A DNA stretch of 64,000 nt from Paenibacillus allorhizosphaerae (GTDB taxonomy: Bacteria; Bacillota; Bacilli; Paenibacillales; NBRC-103111): contig NZ_CAJVCE010000006.1 in assembly GCF_910594985.1 (NCBI RefSeq), positions 186,001 to 250,000 of the forward strand, given 5' to 3'. Positions 8,701-16,595 of the stretch are shown piece after piece. A program made the position numbers and the translations under genes. The number at the start of each line of letters is the position of its first letter. The first letter of the stretch is position 1. Under the pieces are notes generated by a model that did no database searches, was not told the DNA's origin, and worked only from the letters and a program-made list of their open reading frames with translations.

Positions 8701-9756
8701 GTCGGCCAAGTAGATTTTGGCGTCCTTGACGTTCGGATTCGATTTATCAGCCTTCCGGTAAATTCCCCATTTCGGACGGTTCAGCATATCGCTGATTGCA
8801 GGATACGGCCCCTCAAACGTTTTGCCGTTATACTTCACCTCCGGACGTCTCCACATATCCAGAATCCGGTTAGGATCGTTATATTCCATCAATATTTCGC
8901 CGGTCTGCACATCCTTCATGGTCATCGTAACCCAACCGGACTCCGAGTTAAGTATCTTAACGGTAATGTCGACCCATTTGTCCTTTACGGCATTGAGCGG
9001 AATGCTGGCAAGCGTTTCTTGTCCCGCCTCCGAACCGATATCCGCATAGCGGAATTCGAGATTTTGAACAGCGGACGAAGAAATCGTCAGTGTAAGGATC
9101 GGATTCCCATCCTCGTCACTCGAAAAGTTCGGGTAATTGGCCGCGTCATGAAGCGGCAATTTGTTTCCGACCGTACCATACGCATTTACTGCTTTATACT
9201 GAAAAATATGAAAAAAACCGTCGGGCTTCGTAATATCTTTATCGATTTTAAGCTTCCAGTTGTAAGCGGTAATATCGTTTTCCAAACCGATCAGGTTTCT
9301 GTTGCCTTCCCCCGGCCGGATTTCGATTCGTTGCCTGTCGTCATTCCCCCCCTTAAACGTGCCGGTAGCGCTATCGTAGGTTGTACCGTGCAAATAACAG
9401 GTCATGCAGTCGTTTCCATTCACTTCCACTTTCCAAACGTATTTGCTTAAAGCGGTATCATAAACATTTTCCACATGTCTTTCAACGGCAGCCCCGAGTA
9501 TTTCTCTTGCGGTTTTAGTGGCGCCCTCAACGGGGTTATCCGTGCCAAAAGCTTCACCCAACACGGTAAACGGAGACTTGTTCGGATCCGGAGTTGCAGA
9601 TACGATGTTGCCGCCATGGCTGCCGATAAAATCCGGATCAAGCAAGTCTGCGGAGGACGCGCTGTCCGCCGCCGTTACGATACCATTCAAGGAACTGAAT
9701 ACGATAAAAAATACCGCGATCAAAGAAGTCCATTTTCGAAAGCGTTTGAATAACAT
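5779..9756 (-). CDS. Secreted multi-domain polysaccharide lyase-like protein
   Basis: A 1325-residue exported protein. A signal peptide (residues 1-29) precedes a jelly-roll lyase-like domain (about 40-355; motifs RQRIEIRPGEG and KWGIYR near its end, resembling heparin lyase I/alginate-type lyases). Next come an F5/8 discoidin domain (363-558), two fibronectin III repeats (565-735), a second discoidin domain (752-900), a third fibronectin III (900-990), three Ig-like/OmpL47-type repeats (995-1255) and a FIMAH-type tail (1255-1325). It probably cleaves an acidic polysaccharide outside the cell, with the accessory domains binding substrate. Family assignment is tentative. The ATG at 9756 follows AAAGGGG; the longer frame to 9858 has no signal-like start. 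A cre-like site lies 44 bases upstream. Confidence 0.85.
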   Translation of the reverse strand: MLFKRFRKWTSLIAVFFIVFSSLNGIVTAADSASSADLLDPDFIGSHGGNIVSATPDPNKSPFTVLGEAFGTDNPVEGATKTAREILGAAVERHVENVYDTALSKYVWKVEVNGNDCMTCYLHGTTYDSATGTFKGGNDDRQRIEIRPGEGNRNLIGLENDITAYNWKLKIDKDITKPDGFFHIFQYKAVNAYGTVGNKLPLHDAANYPNFSSDEDGNPILTLTISSSAVQNLEFRYADIGSEAGQETLASIPLNAVKDKWVDITVKILNSESGWVTMTMKDVQTGEILMEYNDPNRILDMWRRPEVKYNGKTFEGPYPAISDMLNRPKWGIYRKADKSNPNVKDAKIYLADMKLYKSVVGASPVNLAYGKKAYNTGAQSGNAFQLANAKAERLTDGVQTDPVKYTNLNVPQNNYSALGDLSWIGTESSKKGNVIIDLGKVMDFNQIKLFAKTLRLKYVNVSVSDATAAYSEAEVGNIAFTPVDSLYTDGGKPWTYFNAANSGGDDAADKEYLIDLGKTYTSRYVKLYFENGSGSNSSGVTGGIPTFTMTGPPRLTELEIYNAPLKPKNVTINYSSGSEATISWDPVPADRFIIYDNGKALDEAASNIHKLTNLDPGAVYNLSVKTAYTDPYSFKPMLSAESEVEVLRTDGDPIIPNPPPSVTAAAVSEKSINVSWEAAPEAQSYRVALVSDANERIVADDVKSTSYTIRDLSPGVSYKVKVYAIRRGTVSTAAAEGRADTPGIKNASDNLLFNKEVQYSRVWNDDLNSYGAHKALDNDAADGSRWVALKGSSSAWMMVDIGETTPVNAVEYYSFQNKLKKVSFYYATDGEAFTNPNSDKWVKIVTDDRVAQGKYGNPGITKIAERITLAAPVNARFIKFTVDEVDGDINVNEIKAFGPISFVGNSALRAGDKTSTGIELNWSGSSTNIPVSSYEIYNGTTKIATVAASVYKYNAADLKPGTEYTFRVRGVSEPLNGSVFTTFGGLTLKAATLADTQPPTTTDDAPKEWVNRDTKVSFQAIDTESVVAATYFTVDGGAQQTGNTVTLSTEGTHTLAYWSVDAAGNVEQPHTVTVRIDKTTPVTEASTTPAQPEGLNGWYVHPVTVSLNVYDHLSGVTSTEYSLDGGSKWMSYSGALTIDQDGLYGLAYRSKDGAGNAEVEKKTNLKLDFTGPEITVTGFVYGTYSDASEILPTVAVNDRLSGADEGKTLVLLDGKPYQPGETIQLYTLPLGAHSFTVKASDLAGNAKSETVIFQTAASLKGLEQLVNHFAAKQWIRNAGITNSLLKKLEHGDLQSFINEVQAQSGKQINGEAAGCLLRDARALLQ

Positions 9757-9799
9757 TGCCACCGTCCCCTTTCCACTACTCGTTGACTGATACATGTCC

Positions 9800-9813
9800 C
9801 GGAACCGCTTACA
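9800..9813. promoter_or_regulatory. cre-like site upstream of the large lyase
   Basis: On the minus strand the site reads TGTAAGCGGTTCCG, two mismatches from TGWAANCGNTNWCA. Its position 44-57 bases before the lyase start suggests catabolite or LacI-type control. Confidence 0.4.
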
Positions 9814-9956
9814 ATTGCAGTTGTCGCACCTCCTTTCCATGAATCTATGATTTTTCATTATATGGGATAAATAGGTTTGGGGACATGTGTAAATTTACGA
9901 TCAAGATTCGATTTTTTGCTTTCCTGTTGCGCTTCATTTCTGAATGCAACGGCACT

Positions 9957-9985
9957 AAAAATGCCGCTATTTATGCGGCATTTCA
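9957..9985 (-). terminator. Hairpin between solute-binding protein 2 operon and lyase gene
   Basis: AAATGCCGC (9959-9967) and GCGGCATTT (9975-9983) form a perfect 9-bp stem with a 7-base loop. It is flanked by A- and T-rich DNA. It probably ends the operon that finishes with the gene at 10311 and so insulates the lyase gene. Confidence 0.6.
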
Positions 9986-10062
9986 TGAAATGTTTTACGG
10001 CTTAAATACGGCAGCTTGCGGCGGAATACCCGCCATTGCTCGCTCATACACATAGATGCGGT

Positions 10063-10290
10063 TCATAGCAGCCTGCCGAACTCCCAATGGTGGCCAAACG
10101 GGTCGATGATGCGCCCAATGCGCCAACCGCACCAATTGGTATATCCTTAAGCTTTGCATCTGGTCTGGCTGGCAAAGCAGGAGGATGACCCCTGTTGAAT
10201 GCAGGAATCATCTCTTGTCTGCCGTCTACCACCGTACTCATTGTTTCAGAATGACCAATATGCGGCAAACATGTACAACGCATTCGCAAC
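10063..10290 (-). pseudogene. Broken VOC/glyoxalase-fold gene
   Basis: The minus strand encodes a C-terminus reading GWRIGRIIDPFGHHWEFGRL and one more Leu before a TGA at 10063-10065. This is the typical end of a vicinal-oxygen-chelate (glyoxalase/PhnB-like) protein, including the DPFGHHWE metal-site segment. The upstream part (GHSETMSTVVDGRQEM...) continues only in another frame, so at least one frameshift separates them, and no intact N-terminus is present. It lies directly downstream of solute-binding protein 2. It is a decayed remnant, not a working enzyme. Confidence 0.6.
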
Positions 10291-10310
10291 CGCATCCGTA
10301 TTCGGGCGTT

Positions 10311-11600
10311 TTATTGCTTGCTCAGCAGCATCTTATTCATTTCATCCTCCGCCTGCCGCAAAGCGGTATTGACGTCAATCGCTCCCGACAAGTAATCCTT
10401 GTACTTCTGCTGCCCGATCTTTTTGCCGTCGCTTTCGTATAACGAGTACACCGGAGGCGCAACGACCTTGCTTTTGAAAATGGCCTGGATGTTTTTCCCT
10501 TTAAGGAATGGCAAATCCGCGCCGTATTGCTTCTGCATCTCCGGATTTTTCAGAGGGGAGATACGCGATGTTTTTTTCGCGTTCAACAGCTGCACTTCGT
10601 CGGAGGTCACGACCTCGATCACTCTCATTGCATCGTCCTGATGCTTGCTTGTTTTGACAATTGTCAGATTATGCGAGTCCACTTTACCGGATATATTCGG
10701 CTTTTCCTTGTAGCTCGGGTATTGGGCGATATCCCAGGTGAGCCCGACGGCGGAATCGCCGAAATATTTCATCATATTCGGGCCGACGACCATGGCGATG
10801 TTTCGCTCCTTCGTGAATAATCCGGCTACCGCTGAAGTGCTGCTTTCCGGTGTCGGAGGCTCGTTCCCTGGAAGCGTCTGGATGCGTTTGGTCAGCTCGA
10901 ATACGGTCCTCCACTGGTCATTGTTGATGCTGGCTTTGTTTGTTTTTCCGTCCACATAGGTCAGTGCAAGCGGATAGGTCATCAAATTGCTGTTGATGAC
11001 TTCCAATCCGCGGTATGGAGTGCCGTCTTCGTTCTTGATCAGTTTTTTCCCTAGCTCAATGGTCTCATCCCAGTTCATGCCGTCCTTCGGATAACTCATA
11101 CCGAATTTATCGAACAGGTCTTTATTGTAATACATTGTCATGAACTCCATTGCATACGGGATTGCCCACAGTTCGCCCTTGCTTGACTTCACCGAATCGA
11201 GGGCTGCTTGCTCGAAACGATTCACATCCAATTTGTGCTTTTGCACCAGCGGCGTTATATCGGAGATCATGTCCTTGCTGATCAAACCCATGATATCCTG
11301 GTTGGTTGCCGCAACCATATCCGGAATGGTGCCTGCCGTAATCAAATCTTCAAGCCTCGTGCCGGTTTTCGGGCGAAGAATCTCCAGCGTAATATGCGGA
11401 TACTTTTTCTTGACCGGATCGGTAAACAATAGCTTGAAATCTTCATCGCTAACGGCGGCTTGCAGATAAATCAACAGAGTGACCGGGTCGTTCGATTCGG
11501 TCTTGCCTTGCTCTTGTTGACCCGAATCTTTGCTGCAGCCGGCAACCATTCCAAAGGCAAGCAATATGTTAAATCCTATAAGTAAGCGCTTTCCATTCAT
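10311..11600 (-). CDS. ABC transporter extracellular solute-binding lipoprotein 2
   Basis: A 429-residue lipoprotein (lipobox VAGC, Cys22) and paralog of the proteins at 4312 and 24375. It carries the same YYNKDLFDKFGMSYPKD core and LKGKNIQAIFK segment. It binds a sugar or oligosaccharide for import, but no permease genes are adjacent. The ATG at 11600 follows a GGGGGGA ribosome site. It is the last gene of a minus-strand group (isomerase-LRR fusion, SDR, Gfo/Idh/MocA, this gene) with gaps of 37, 39 and 77 bases, so its ligand is probably the substrate of those enzymes. Confidence 0.9.
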   Translation of the reverse strand: MNGKRLLIGFNILLAFGMVAGCSKDSGQQEQGKTESNDPVTLLIYLQAAVSDEDFKLLFTDPVKKKYPHITLEILRPKTGTRLEDLITAGTIPDMVAATNQDIMGLISKDMISDITPLVQKHKLDVNRFEQAALDSVKSSKGELWAIPYAMEFMTMYYNKDLFDKFGMSYPKDGMNWDETIELGKKLIKNEDGTPYRGLEVINSNLMTYPLALTYVDGKTNKASINNDQWRTVFELTKRIQTLPGNEPPTPESSTSAVAGLFTKERNIAMVVGPNMMKYFGDSAVGLTWDIAQYPSYKEKPNISGKVDSHNLTIVKTSKHQDDAMRVIEVVTSDEVQLLNAKKTSRISPLKNPEMQKQYGADLPFLKGKNIQAIFKSKVVAPPVYSLYESDGKKIGQQKYKDYLSGAIDVNTALRQAEDEMNKMLLSKQ

Positions 11601-11677
11601 GTTCGATCCCCCCATCTTCTTTCATAAGAATCAAACTCGGCTTATGCTGTCGTGATGTACATATTCCGTGTGCTCGG

Positions 11678-12754
11678 TTAAACCGCCGATGCGCTTCGGT
11701 CTCCGATCGTGACCGCACGGCCTGTACGTGCCGATTCATACACAGCTAAAATAATTTCGAGCGGCTTGAATCCTTCCTCCCCGTTGATAATCGGTTCACG
11801 GTTTTCTTCAATGGCGGCGATCATATCGTTCATCTGCAGGATGTGGCCTTCCCCATTAATTGCGGTCGGGTCGGCAGCTGTCGATCCGTTGCCGTTCGCC
11901 GCTTTGAAAGCCGGGCCGTTCTCATTCGTTTGGTGTTCCTCATCCGATTCAAACTTGGTGTATACGAGTTCGTCCCCTTCAATGATAGCGCTTCCACTTT
12001 TTCCGAAAATTTCGATTCTCGCCGTCAGTCCCGGGTAGGCGCAAGTGGTCGCAACGAGCGTCCCTACCGCTCCGCTGCGAAACCGCAATGTCACGACGGC
12101 CGCGTCCTCCACTTCGATCCGTTCATGTCCGAGCGTCTCGCAGTGGGCATAGACGCTTTCCACCGGTCCCATCAAATATTGCAGAACGTCGACGGTATGC
12201 ACGCCCTGGTTCATCAAGGCTCCGCCCCCGTCAAAGGCCCAAGTTCCGCGCCAGGCCCCACTGTCGTAATATTCCTGCGAACGGTACCAATGGATCGCAC
12301 CCGCTCCAATAATCAGCCTGCCGAATTTGCCGTCTTCCATCGCTTTCTTTACTCGCTGCGTCGAGGACTGCAAGCGATGCTGCGAGATGACGGCCAGTTT
12401 CACGCCCGCCTTTCGGCATTCTTCAATCATCTTCAAAGCGTTGGCCGCAGTAATGTCGATCGGCTTTTCCGTAATGACATGCTTGCCTGCCCGGGCAGCC
12501 AAAACGGTATATTCCGCATGCATACCGCTCGGCAAACAAATGTTGACGATGTCCACGTCCTCGCGTTCCAATACTTCGTGTATGTCGCCGGACCAGTCGC
12601 AGCCGAATTGGCCCGCCAGCTGCCGTCCGCTTTGTTCGTTTTTGTCGCAAACGGCGACCAGCTTTCCTTTGGCTACGCTTTGCAATCGCTCGGCATGCGA
12701 TTTACCGATCACGCCTGCGCCAATAATTGCAAACCCATAATGCTGCTTGCCCAT
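11678..12754 (-). CDS. Gfo/Idh/MocA-family NAD(P)-dependent oxidoreductase
   Basis: 358 residues. The N-terminal Rossmann fold has GAGVIGKSHAERL at residues 11-23, the family EKPID motif is near residue 98, and the substrate domain contains WRGTWAFDGGGALMNQGVH, where the last histidine is the usual catalytic position. Relatives oxidise or reduce the hydroxyls of inositols, sugars or uronic acids. Two ATGs compete; the one at 12754 has AGGAGG at seven bases, while the one at 12760 touches it, so 12754 is preferred. It sits in the four-gene operon with SDR and isomerase and probably performs one redox step of the same sugar pathway. Confidence 0.9.
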   Translation of the reverse strand: MGKQHYGFAIIGAGVIGKSHAERLQSVAKGKLVAVCDKNEQSGRQLAGQFGCDWSGDIHEVLEREDVDIVNICLPSGMHAEYTVLAARAGKHVITEKPIDITAANALKMIEECRKAGVKLAVISQHRLQSSTQRVKKAMEDGKFGRLIIGAGAIHWYRSQEYYDSGAWRGTWAFDGGGALMNQGVHTVDVLQYLMGPVESVYAHCETLGHERIEVEDAAVVTLRFRSGAVGTLVATTCAYPGLTARIEIFGKSGSAIIEGDELVYTKFESDEEHQTNENGPAFKAANGNGSTAADPTAINGEGHILQMNDMIAAIEENREPIINGEEGFKPLEIILAVYESARTGRAVTIGDRSASAV

Positions 12755-12793
12755 TTCCATTCCTCCTGCATTTTTCCAATTTCTTTTCCAGCC

Positions 12794-13522
12794 TTATCTG
12801 TTCCAAGGAGTAACCGTAATGTTTTCAATATGAACGGAAGGAGGCCTCGATATTAGGAACAAAACGATATCCGCGATATGTTCCGCTTTTAGCATCGTTG
12901 CTTTTTTCTCCGCGGAGACTGGCTTTGTTTTATGAGACCATATGTTGGTATCGACCGCCCCCGGACTGATGGATGTGACGCGGATGCCCGTATGGCGGTT
13001 GGCCGAGATCATCGCCTCCGTTAAAGCCCTTGCGCCGTATTTGGAGGCCGAATAGATGCTGTCTCCTCCAGAAGCTTGAAAAGCCGCCGTCGATAATATA
13101 TTGATGATGTACCCGGAATTGCGCTCCGACATCCGGAGAAGAGCCTCGCGGCACATCAGAAACGTCCCCGTCAAATTCGTCTCCATGATCCGATTCCATT
13201 CGGCAAGATCAATTTCTTGCACCAATTGCTTCTCGCGCATGCTGACGCCGGCTGCATTCAGCAGGATATCGATTTTGCCGTATACCGACACCGCCTCGTC
13301 CATGGCAAACCGTACCGCAGATTCATTCCTCACATCAGCGGGGATTCCAGTTACGTTGCGTTTCAGCTCCGGGGGAAGCGATTCAATTGCATGACTCAGT
13401 CGATCAGCGTCTCTAGCCAAAGCTGCAACATAAGCGCCCTTGCCCAGCAAAGCCCTCATGGCCGCCAGTCCGATACCGGAACTCGCCCCTGTGACAACGG
13501 CTACTGTTCCATTCAACTCCAT
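12794..13522 (-). CDS. SDR-family oxidoreductase
   Basis: A 242-residue classical short-chain dehydrogenase/reductase. The nucleotide motif TGASSGIG is at residues 12-19, NAAG follows at about residue 89, and the catalytic set S(T)AAF...YSASK is present (Tyr at about 157). It oxidises or reduces a hydroxyl or keto group with NAD(P). It sits 39 bases from the Gfo/Idh/MocA gene and 37 bases from the isomerase, so it is co-transcribed and probably handles the same sugar acid or keto-sugar. The start at 13522 has GGGGAG ten bases upstream. The precise substrate cannot be read from the sequence. Confidence 0.9.
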   Translation of the reverse strand: MELNGTVAVVTGASSGIGLAAMRALLGKGAYVAALARDADRLSHAIESLPPELKRNVTGIPADVRNESAVRFAMDEAVSVYGKIDILLNAAGVSMREKQLVQEIDLAEWNRIMETNLTGTFLMCREALLRMSERNSGYIINILSTAAFQASGGDSIYSASKYGARALTEAMISANRHTGIRVTSISPGAVDTNIWSHKTKPVSAEKKATMLKAEHIADIVLFLISRPPSVHIENITVTPWNR

Positions 13523-13559
13523 TATGCAGCATCTCCCCTTCTTATTATGATCCCGGCAC

Positions 13560-15248
13560 TTATCTGACTATCGCTGGCCCCGTTTTTTTCGAATATTCCG
13601 CAGCCGCTTTAACCAGAGATAGAAAATAACGAATTTCTTCATAAGGCGGCTCGGAAAGATCTTTGGGATGCCTCATCTCCCCGTTTACCCACAGCAGCTC
13701 AATCGGAATATATCCACGGTAGCTGCTGTACCGGATTCCGGTAAACAGCTTCGCCAAATCGATCGGAATATCCGTCTCCTGACCAGCCGGCTTTTTCTTC
13801 ACTTGAAAGTTTACCGTATAAGGAAGCACGGCTTCGATGTCGGAATACCAGTCATATCCTAATCCGAGCGGCTCGCGGAACTTGCGGAAATAGCCGGTGT
13901 CGTTTACCACACCGATATTCGGGTGATCCACCCACCCCAGAAGCCTGATCACCTGGTCTGCCGTTGCGGTCATATCGCCGTGGTTTTGCAAACCGATCAT
14001 GACCCCTTTTTTCGCACCATACTCGGCACAACCCCTTAAAGCAGGCGCTATCCGTTCTCTTGCGATTGTCTCCCAATCGGATTTCAATATATCCCTCGGT
14101 ACCAAACCGGAGAATACGCGCATCACAGGTGCTCCCATTACGGCTGCGACATCGATCCAATATTTAATCCGCTCAAGATCAAGCGTGCGTCTAGCATCGT
14201 TGGGGTCGGCAAAGTCGTTCTGAACACCCGTTCCGCTGATGGTGATGTCAAGCTCTTCACAGAGTGCCCTGATCTTTCGCGCATACGCATAAATCTCTTC
14301 GTCGGATTTTGTCGGCATCGTATGATTGTCGTAACCGGGGATATAGTACGCCGTTACATCGACCGCATCGAAACCGGCCTCCTTGGCAAAACGGATCGCC
14401 TGCATCGTATCGATCGGCGGCGCTCCTTTCGTGCCGCCCTTCAGCCAAGCGCCCAAATTATGGCTGAAGCTGTACAGGTTGAGGCCGATCTTATAATCGC
14501 CGGTGTAATACGGGCCTTTACGATGATCCTTCAAATAATGGGAGGTGCCGACCTGCTCGTATACATGGGCGAAAGGATCTTCACCGGGGTCGTCGTCGGC
14601 ACTTTCATCGCCGAGCACCTTGATTCGGAAGTCTGCAAATTCGTAAGTACTTTTATACTTTTGGATAGACTCCTCTACCGGGACATAGATTTTTGCCGTA
14701 TACACATGCTTGAACCAATAGCCTCTCCCGATCGGCTCGGGCGGCTCTTCCCCAAGTATAAGGGACTCGAGGCCTGCACACCCGTAAAACGCCCTGCTTT
14801 CCATGGACTGCAGCTTCGGCAAGCTGGCATATTGAAGCGCTTTGCAGTTCGTAAAGGTATGGCTGTCGATAGTAGTTACCTCCGGCAGCTCTACCCTTAT
14901 TAACGCAGAGCATTCGTTAAATGCCATACGGCCAACACCTGTTGCTTTGTCGAACTTGATGAATTGAATCATTTTATTTTCGTTAAAAGCGCTGTTCGGT
15001 ACAAAAGCGTTTTCAAAATTTGCTGTACCAGTAACTTCAATTGAGATCAGATTAACCAAGTTCCGGTTAATCCAAATGCAGTCTTCCGCATTCAAGGTAC
15101 CCGCGATAACGCAAACCATCCGGATCGCATCATAGGCGGTTCCCTCTGCGTCGACGGCGTCTTTCACCCCGCCACCTTCGGGGGATAAGATGAGGCTTAT
15201 CGGTAACGGATGACCCTCTAAATTATTTTGTAATCTATTCATGTTCAA
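13560..15248 (-). CDS. BspA-type leucine-rich repeat fused to TIM-barrel sugar isomerase/epimerase
   Basis: 562 residues in two parts. Residues 60-205 are BspA-like leucine-rich repeats (units such as LPEVTTIDSHTFTNCKAL and LPKLQSMESRAFYGCAGL). Residues 235-562 are a xylose-isomerase-like TIM barrel (FAKEAGFDAVDVTAYYIPG, LQNHGD, VNDTGYF, PIELLW). No signal peptide is visible. The barrel is a close paralog of the next gene (15392), which lacks the repeats. The start is probably the TTG at 15248, eight bases from AAAGGAG; the ATG at 15242 is the alternative. It leads the operon with SDR, Gfo/Idh/MocA and solute-binding protein 2. A perfect palindrome at 15339-15354 lies 91 bases upstream. The barrel likely isomerises or epimerises a sugar; the repeat domain's role is unknown. 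Confidence 0.85.
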   Translation of the reverse strand: MNMNRLQNNLEGHPLPISLILSPEGGGVKDAVDAEGTAYDAIRMVCVIAGTLNAEDCIWINRNLVNLISIEVTGTANFENAFVPNSAFNENKMIQFIKFDKATGVGRMAFNECSALIRVELPEVTTIDSHTFTNCKALQYASLPKLQSMESRAFYGCAGLESLILGEEPPEPIGRGYWFKHVYTAKIYVPVEESIQKYKSTYEFADFRIKVLGDESADDDPGEDPFAHVYEQVGTSHYLKDHRKGPYYTGDYKIGLNLYSFSHNLGAWLKGGTKGAPPIDTMQAIRFAKEAGFDAVDVTAYYIPGYDNHTMPTKSDEEIYAYARKIRALCEELDITISGTGVQNDFADPNDARRTLDLERIKYWIDVAAVMGAPVMRVFSGLVPRDILKSDWETIARERIAPALRGCAEYGAKKGVMIGLQNHGDMTATADQVIRLLGWVDHPNIGVVNDTGYFRKFREPLGLGYDWYSDIEAVLPYTVNFQVKKKPAGQETDIPIDLAKLFTGIRYSSYRGYIPIELLWVNGEMRHPKDLSEPPYEEIRYFLSLVKAAAEYSKKTGPAIVR

Positions 15249-15338
15249 TGTTCATGCTCCTTTCAACGCTCCTCCGTTTTGCAAACACACAAGTGCGGTT
15301 TACGATTACGCTAATAAGATATGATTGAAAGCAGTTCA

Positions 15339-15354
15339 ATATTAACGTTAATAT
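15339..15354. promoter_or_regulatory. Predicted LacI-family operator, isomerase-LRR operon
   Basis: ATATTAACGTTAATAT is a perfect 16-bp palindrome centred on CG, 91 bases before the TTG start at 15248. The same core recurs at 16478-16493 and, with one mismatch, at 17621-17636. Confidence 0.75.
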
Positions 15355-15391
15355 AAAATTGGTTTAGGACGATGACCTTTTGTTGGAAAAG

Positions 15392-16429
15392 TTATTTCTT
15401 TGGAACGTTCCTAGTGCTTTCCATCGCTGCTTTGATCTTAAGAAGAAAATCAAGAACTTGTTCATACGGTGGAGCCGAAAGCTTTTTGGGATGGTCTGCA
15501 TCACCGGCCACCCACAGCGTCTCCAGTGGGATATAGCCGCGGTAGTTGCTGTAACGAATTCGAGTGAACAGTTCTTCAAGATCAATGAAAACATCTGTAT
15601 TCGCTCCGGCCGATTTCTTCTTGACTTGAAAGTTCACCGTATACGGCAGAACGGCTTCGATGTCCGAATACCAGTCATAGCCTATACCGTTAGGCGCTTG
15701 GAATTCCTTGAAAAATCCCGTATCGTTAACTAATCCGATGTTTGGATGATCGACCCAATTCAGTAATCGAATCACCTGGTCGGCCGTAGACGCCATGTCT
15801 CCGTGGTTTTGCATGCCGATGACGACTCCCTTATCTGCTGCATACTCGGCACATTCCCTTAACGCAGGAACAATTCTTTCCTTTGCAATCGTTTCCCAGG
15901 TTGAATTCACAATATCTTTAGGTATCTCACCTGTAAACAGACGGATAACGGGAGCCCCCATGAAGCTAGCGACATCGATCCAATACTTTGCACGTTTTAC
16001 ATCCAGTTCGCGCCTCTCGGCATTCGGATCGGCAAAGTCGTTTTTGATACCCGTACCGCTAATCGCGATGCCGAGCTCAGAGCATAGGTCTCTCACTCTT
16101 TCGGCATAAGCATAAATTTCTTCATTTGATTTCGTGGGCATCGTAAGGTTATGGTACCCGGGAATATAATAAGCTGTTATATCCACCGCATCGAAGCCGG
16201 CCTCTTTGGCAAATCGGATAACATCCAGCGTATCCATTGGAGGCGCGCCTTCCGGATCGCCACTGAGCCACGAATTCAAGTTATGACTAAAGCTGTAGAA
16301 GTTAAGACCTAACTTAAAATCACCCGTATAGTAGTTCTCTCTGCTTCCACTAAGGTAATGGCTTGTGCTTATTTGATTGTACACGCGTGAAGCAGAATCA
16401 TCTTCTCCCTTTGTTTGCAGGCTGTTCAT
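15392..16429 (-). CDS. TIM-barrel sugar phosphate isomerase/epimerase
   Basis: 345 residues, a xylose-isomerase-like TIM barrel. Conserved blocks include FAKEAGFDAVDITAYYIPG, GTGIKNDFADPN, MQNHGDM, LVNDTGFF and PLETLW; the last glutamate and the Asp of NDTG are usual metal-ligand positions. It is a close paralog of the barrel half of the gene at 13560 and shares nearly every block. The start is the ATG at 16429 because AAGGAGG lies nine bases before it; the longer frame from 16456 contains that ribosome site. A perfect palindrome (16478-16493) lies 49 bases upstream, so it is a separate, LacI-controlled transcript. It probably interconverts keto- and aldo-sugars or epimers in the same pathway. 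Confidence 0.88.
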   Translation of the reverse strand: MNSLQTKGEDDSASRVYNQISTSHYLSGSRENYYTGDFKLGLNFYSFSHNLNSWLSGDPEGAPPMDTLDVIRFAKEAGFDAVDITAYYIPGYHNLTMPTKSNEEIYAYAERVRDLCSELGIAISGTGIKNDFADPNAERRELDVKRAKYWIDVASFMGAPVIRLFTGEIPKDIVNSTWETIAKERIVPALRECAEYAADKGVVIGMQNHGDMASTADQVIRLLNWVDHPNIGLVNDTGFFKEFQAPNGIGYDWYSDIEAVLPYTVNFQVKKKSAGANTDVFIDLEELFTRIRYSNYRGYIPLETLWVAGDADHPKKLSAPPYEQVLDFLLKIKAAMESTRNVPKK

Positions 16430-16477
16430 TCGATAATCCTCCTTAAGATAATCCATTTGTACTAAGTTACCGACGTT

Positions 16478-16493
16478 GTATTAACGTTAATAC
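16478..16493. promoter_or_regulatory. Predicted LacI-family operator, second isomerase
   Basis: GTATTAACGTTAATAC is a perfect 16-bp palindrome sharing TATTAACGTTAATA with the site at 15339. It lies 49 bases upstream of the isomerase start at 16429. Confidence 0.75.
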
Positions 16494-16559
16494 GCCCCAG
16501 TAATTTTATGGTAATCGTTATAAAAGCGTGTGTCAATATGAATTTTATTATTGTATGAC

Positions 16560-16595
16560 AAAAAAATCCTAGGATTGGCGGATAACCAACCTAGG
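16560..16595 (-). terminator. Intrinsic terminator overlapping the LacI stop
   Basis: CCTAGG-A-TTGG (16568-16578) pairs with CCAA-CCTAGG (16586-16595), and the minus strand continues into ATTTTTTTG. The stem includes the TAG stop of the regulator. Confidence 0.75.
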
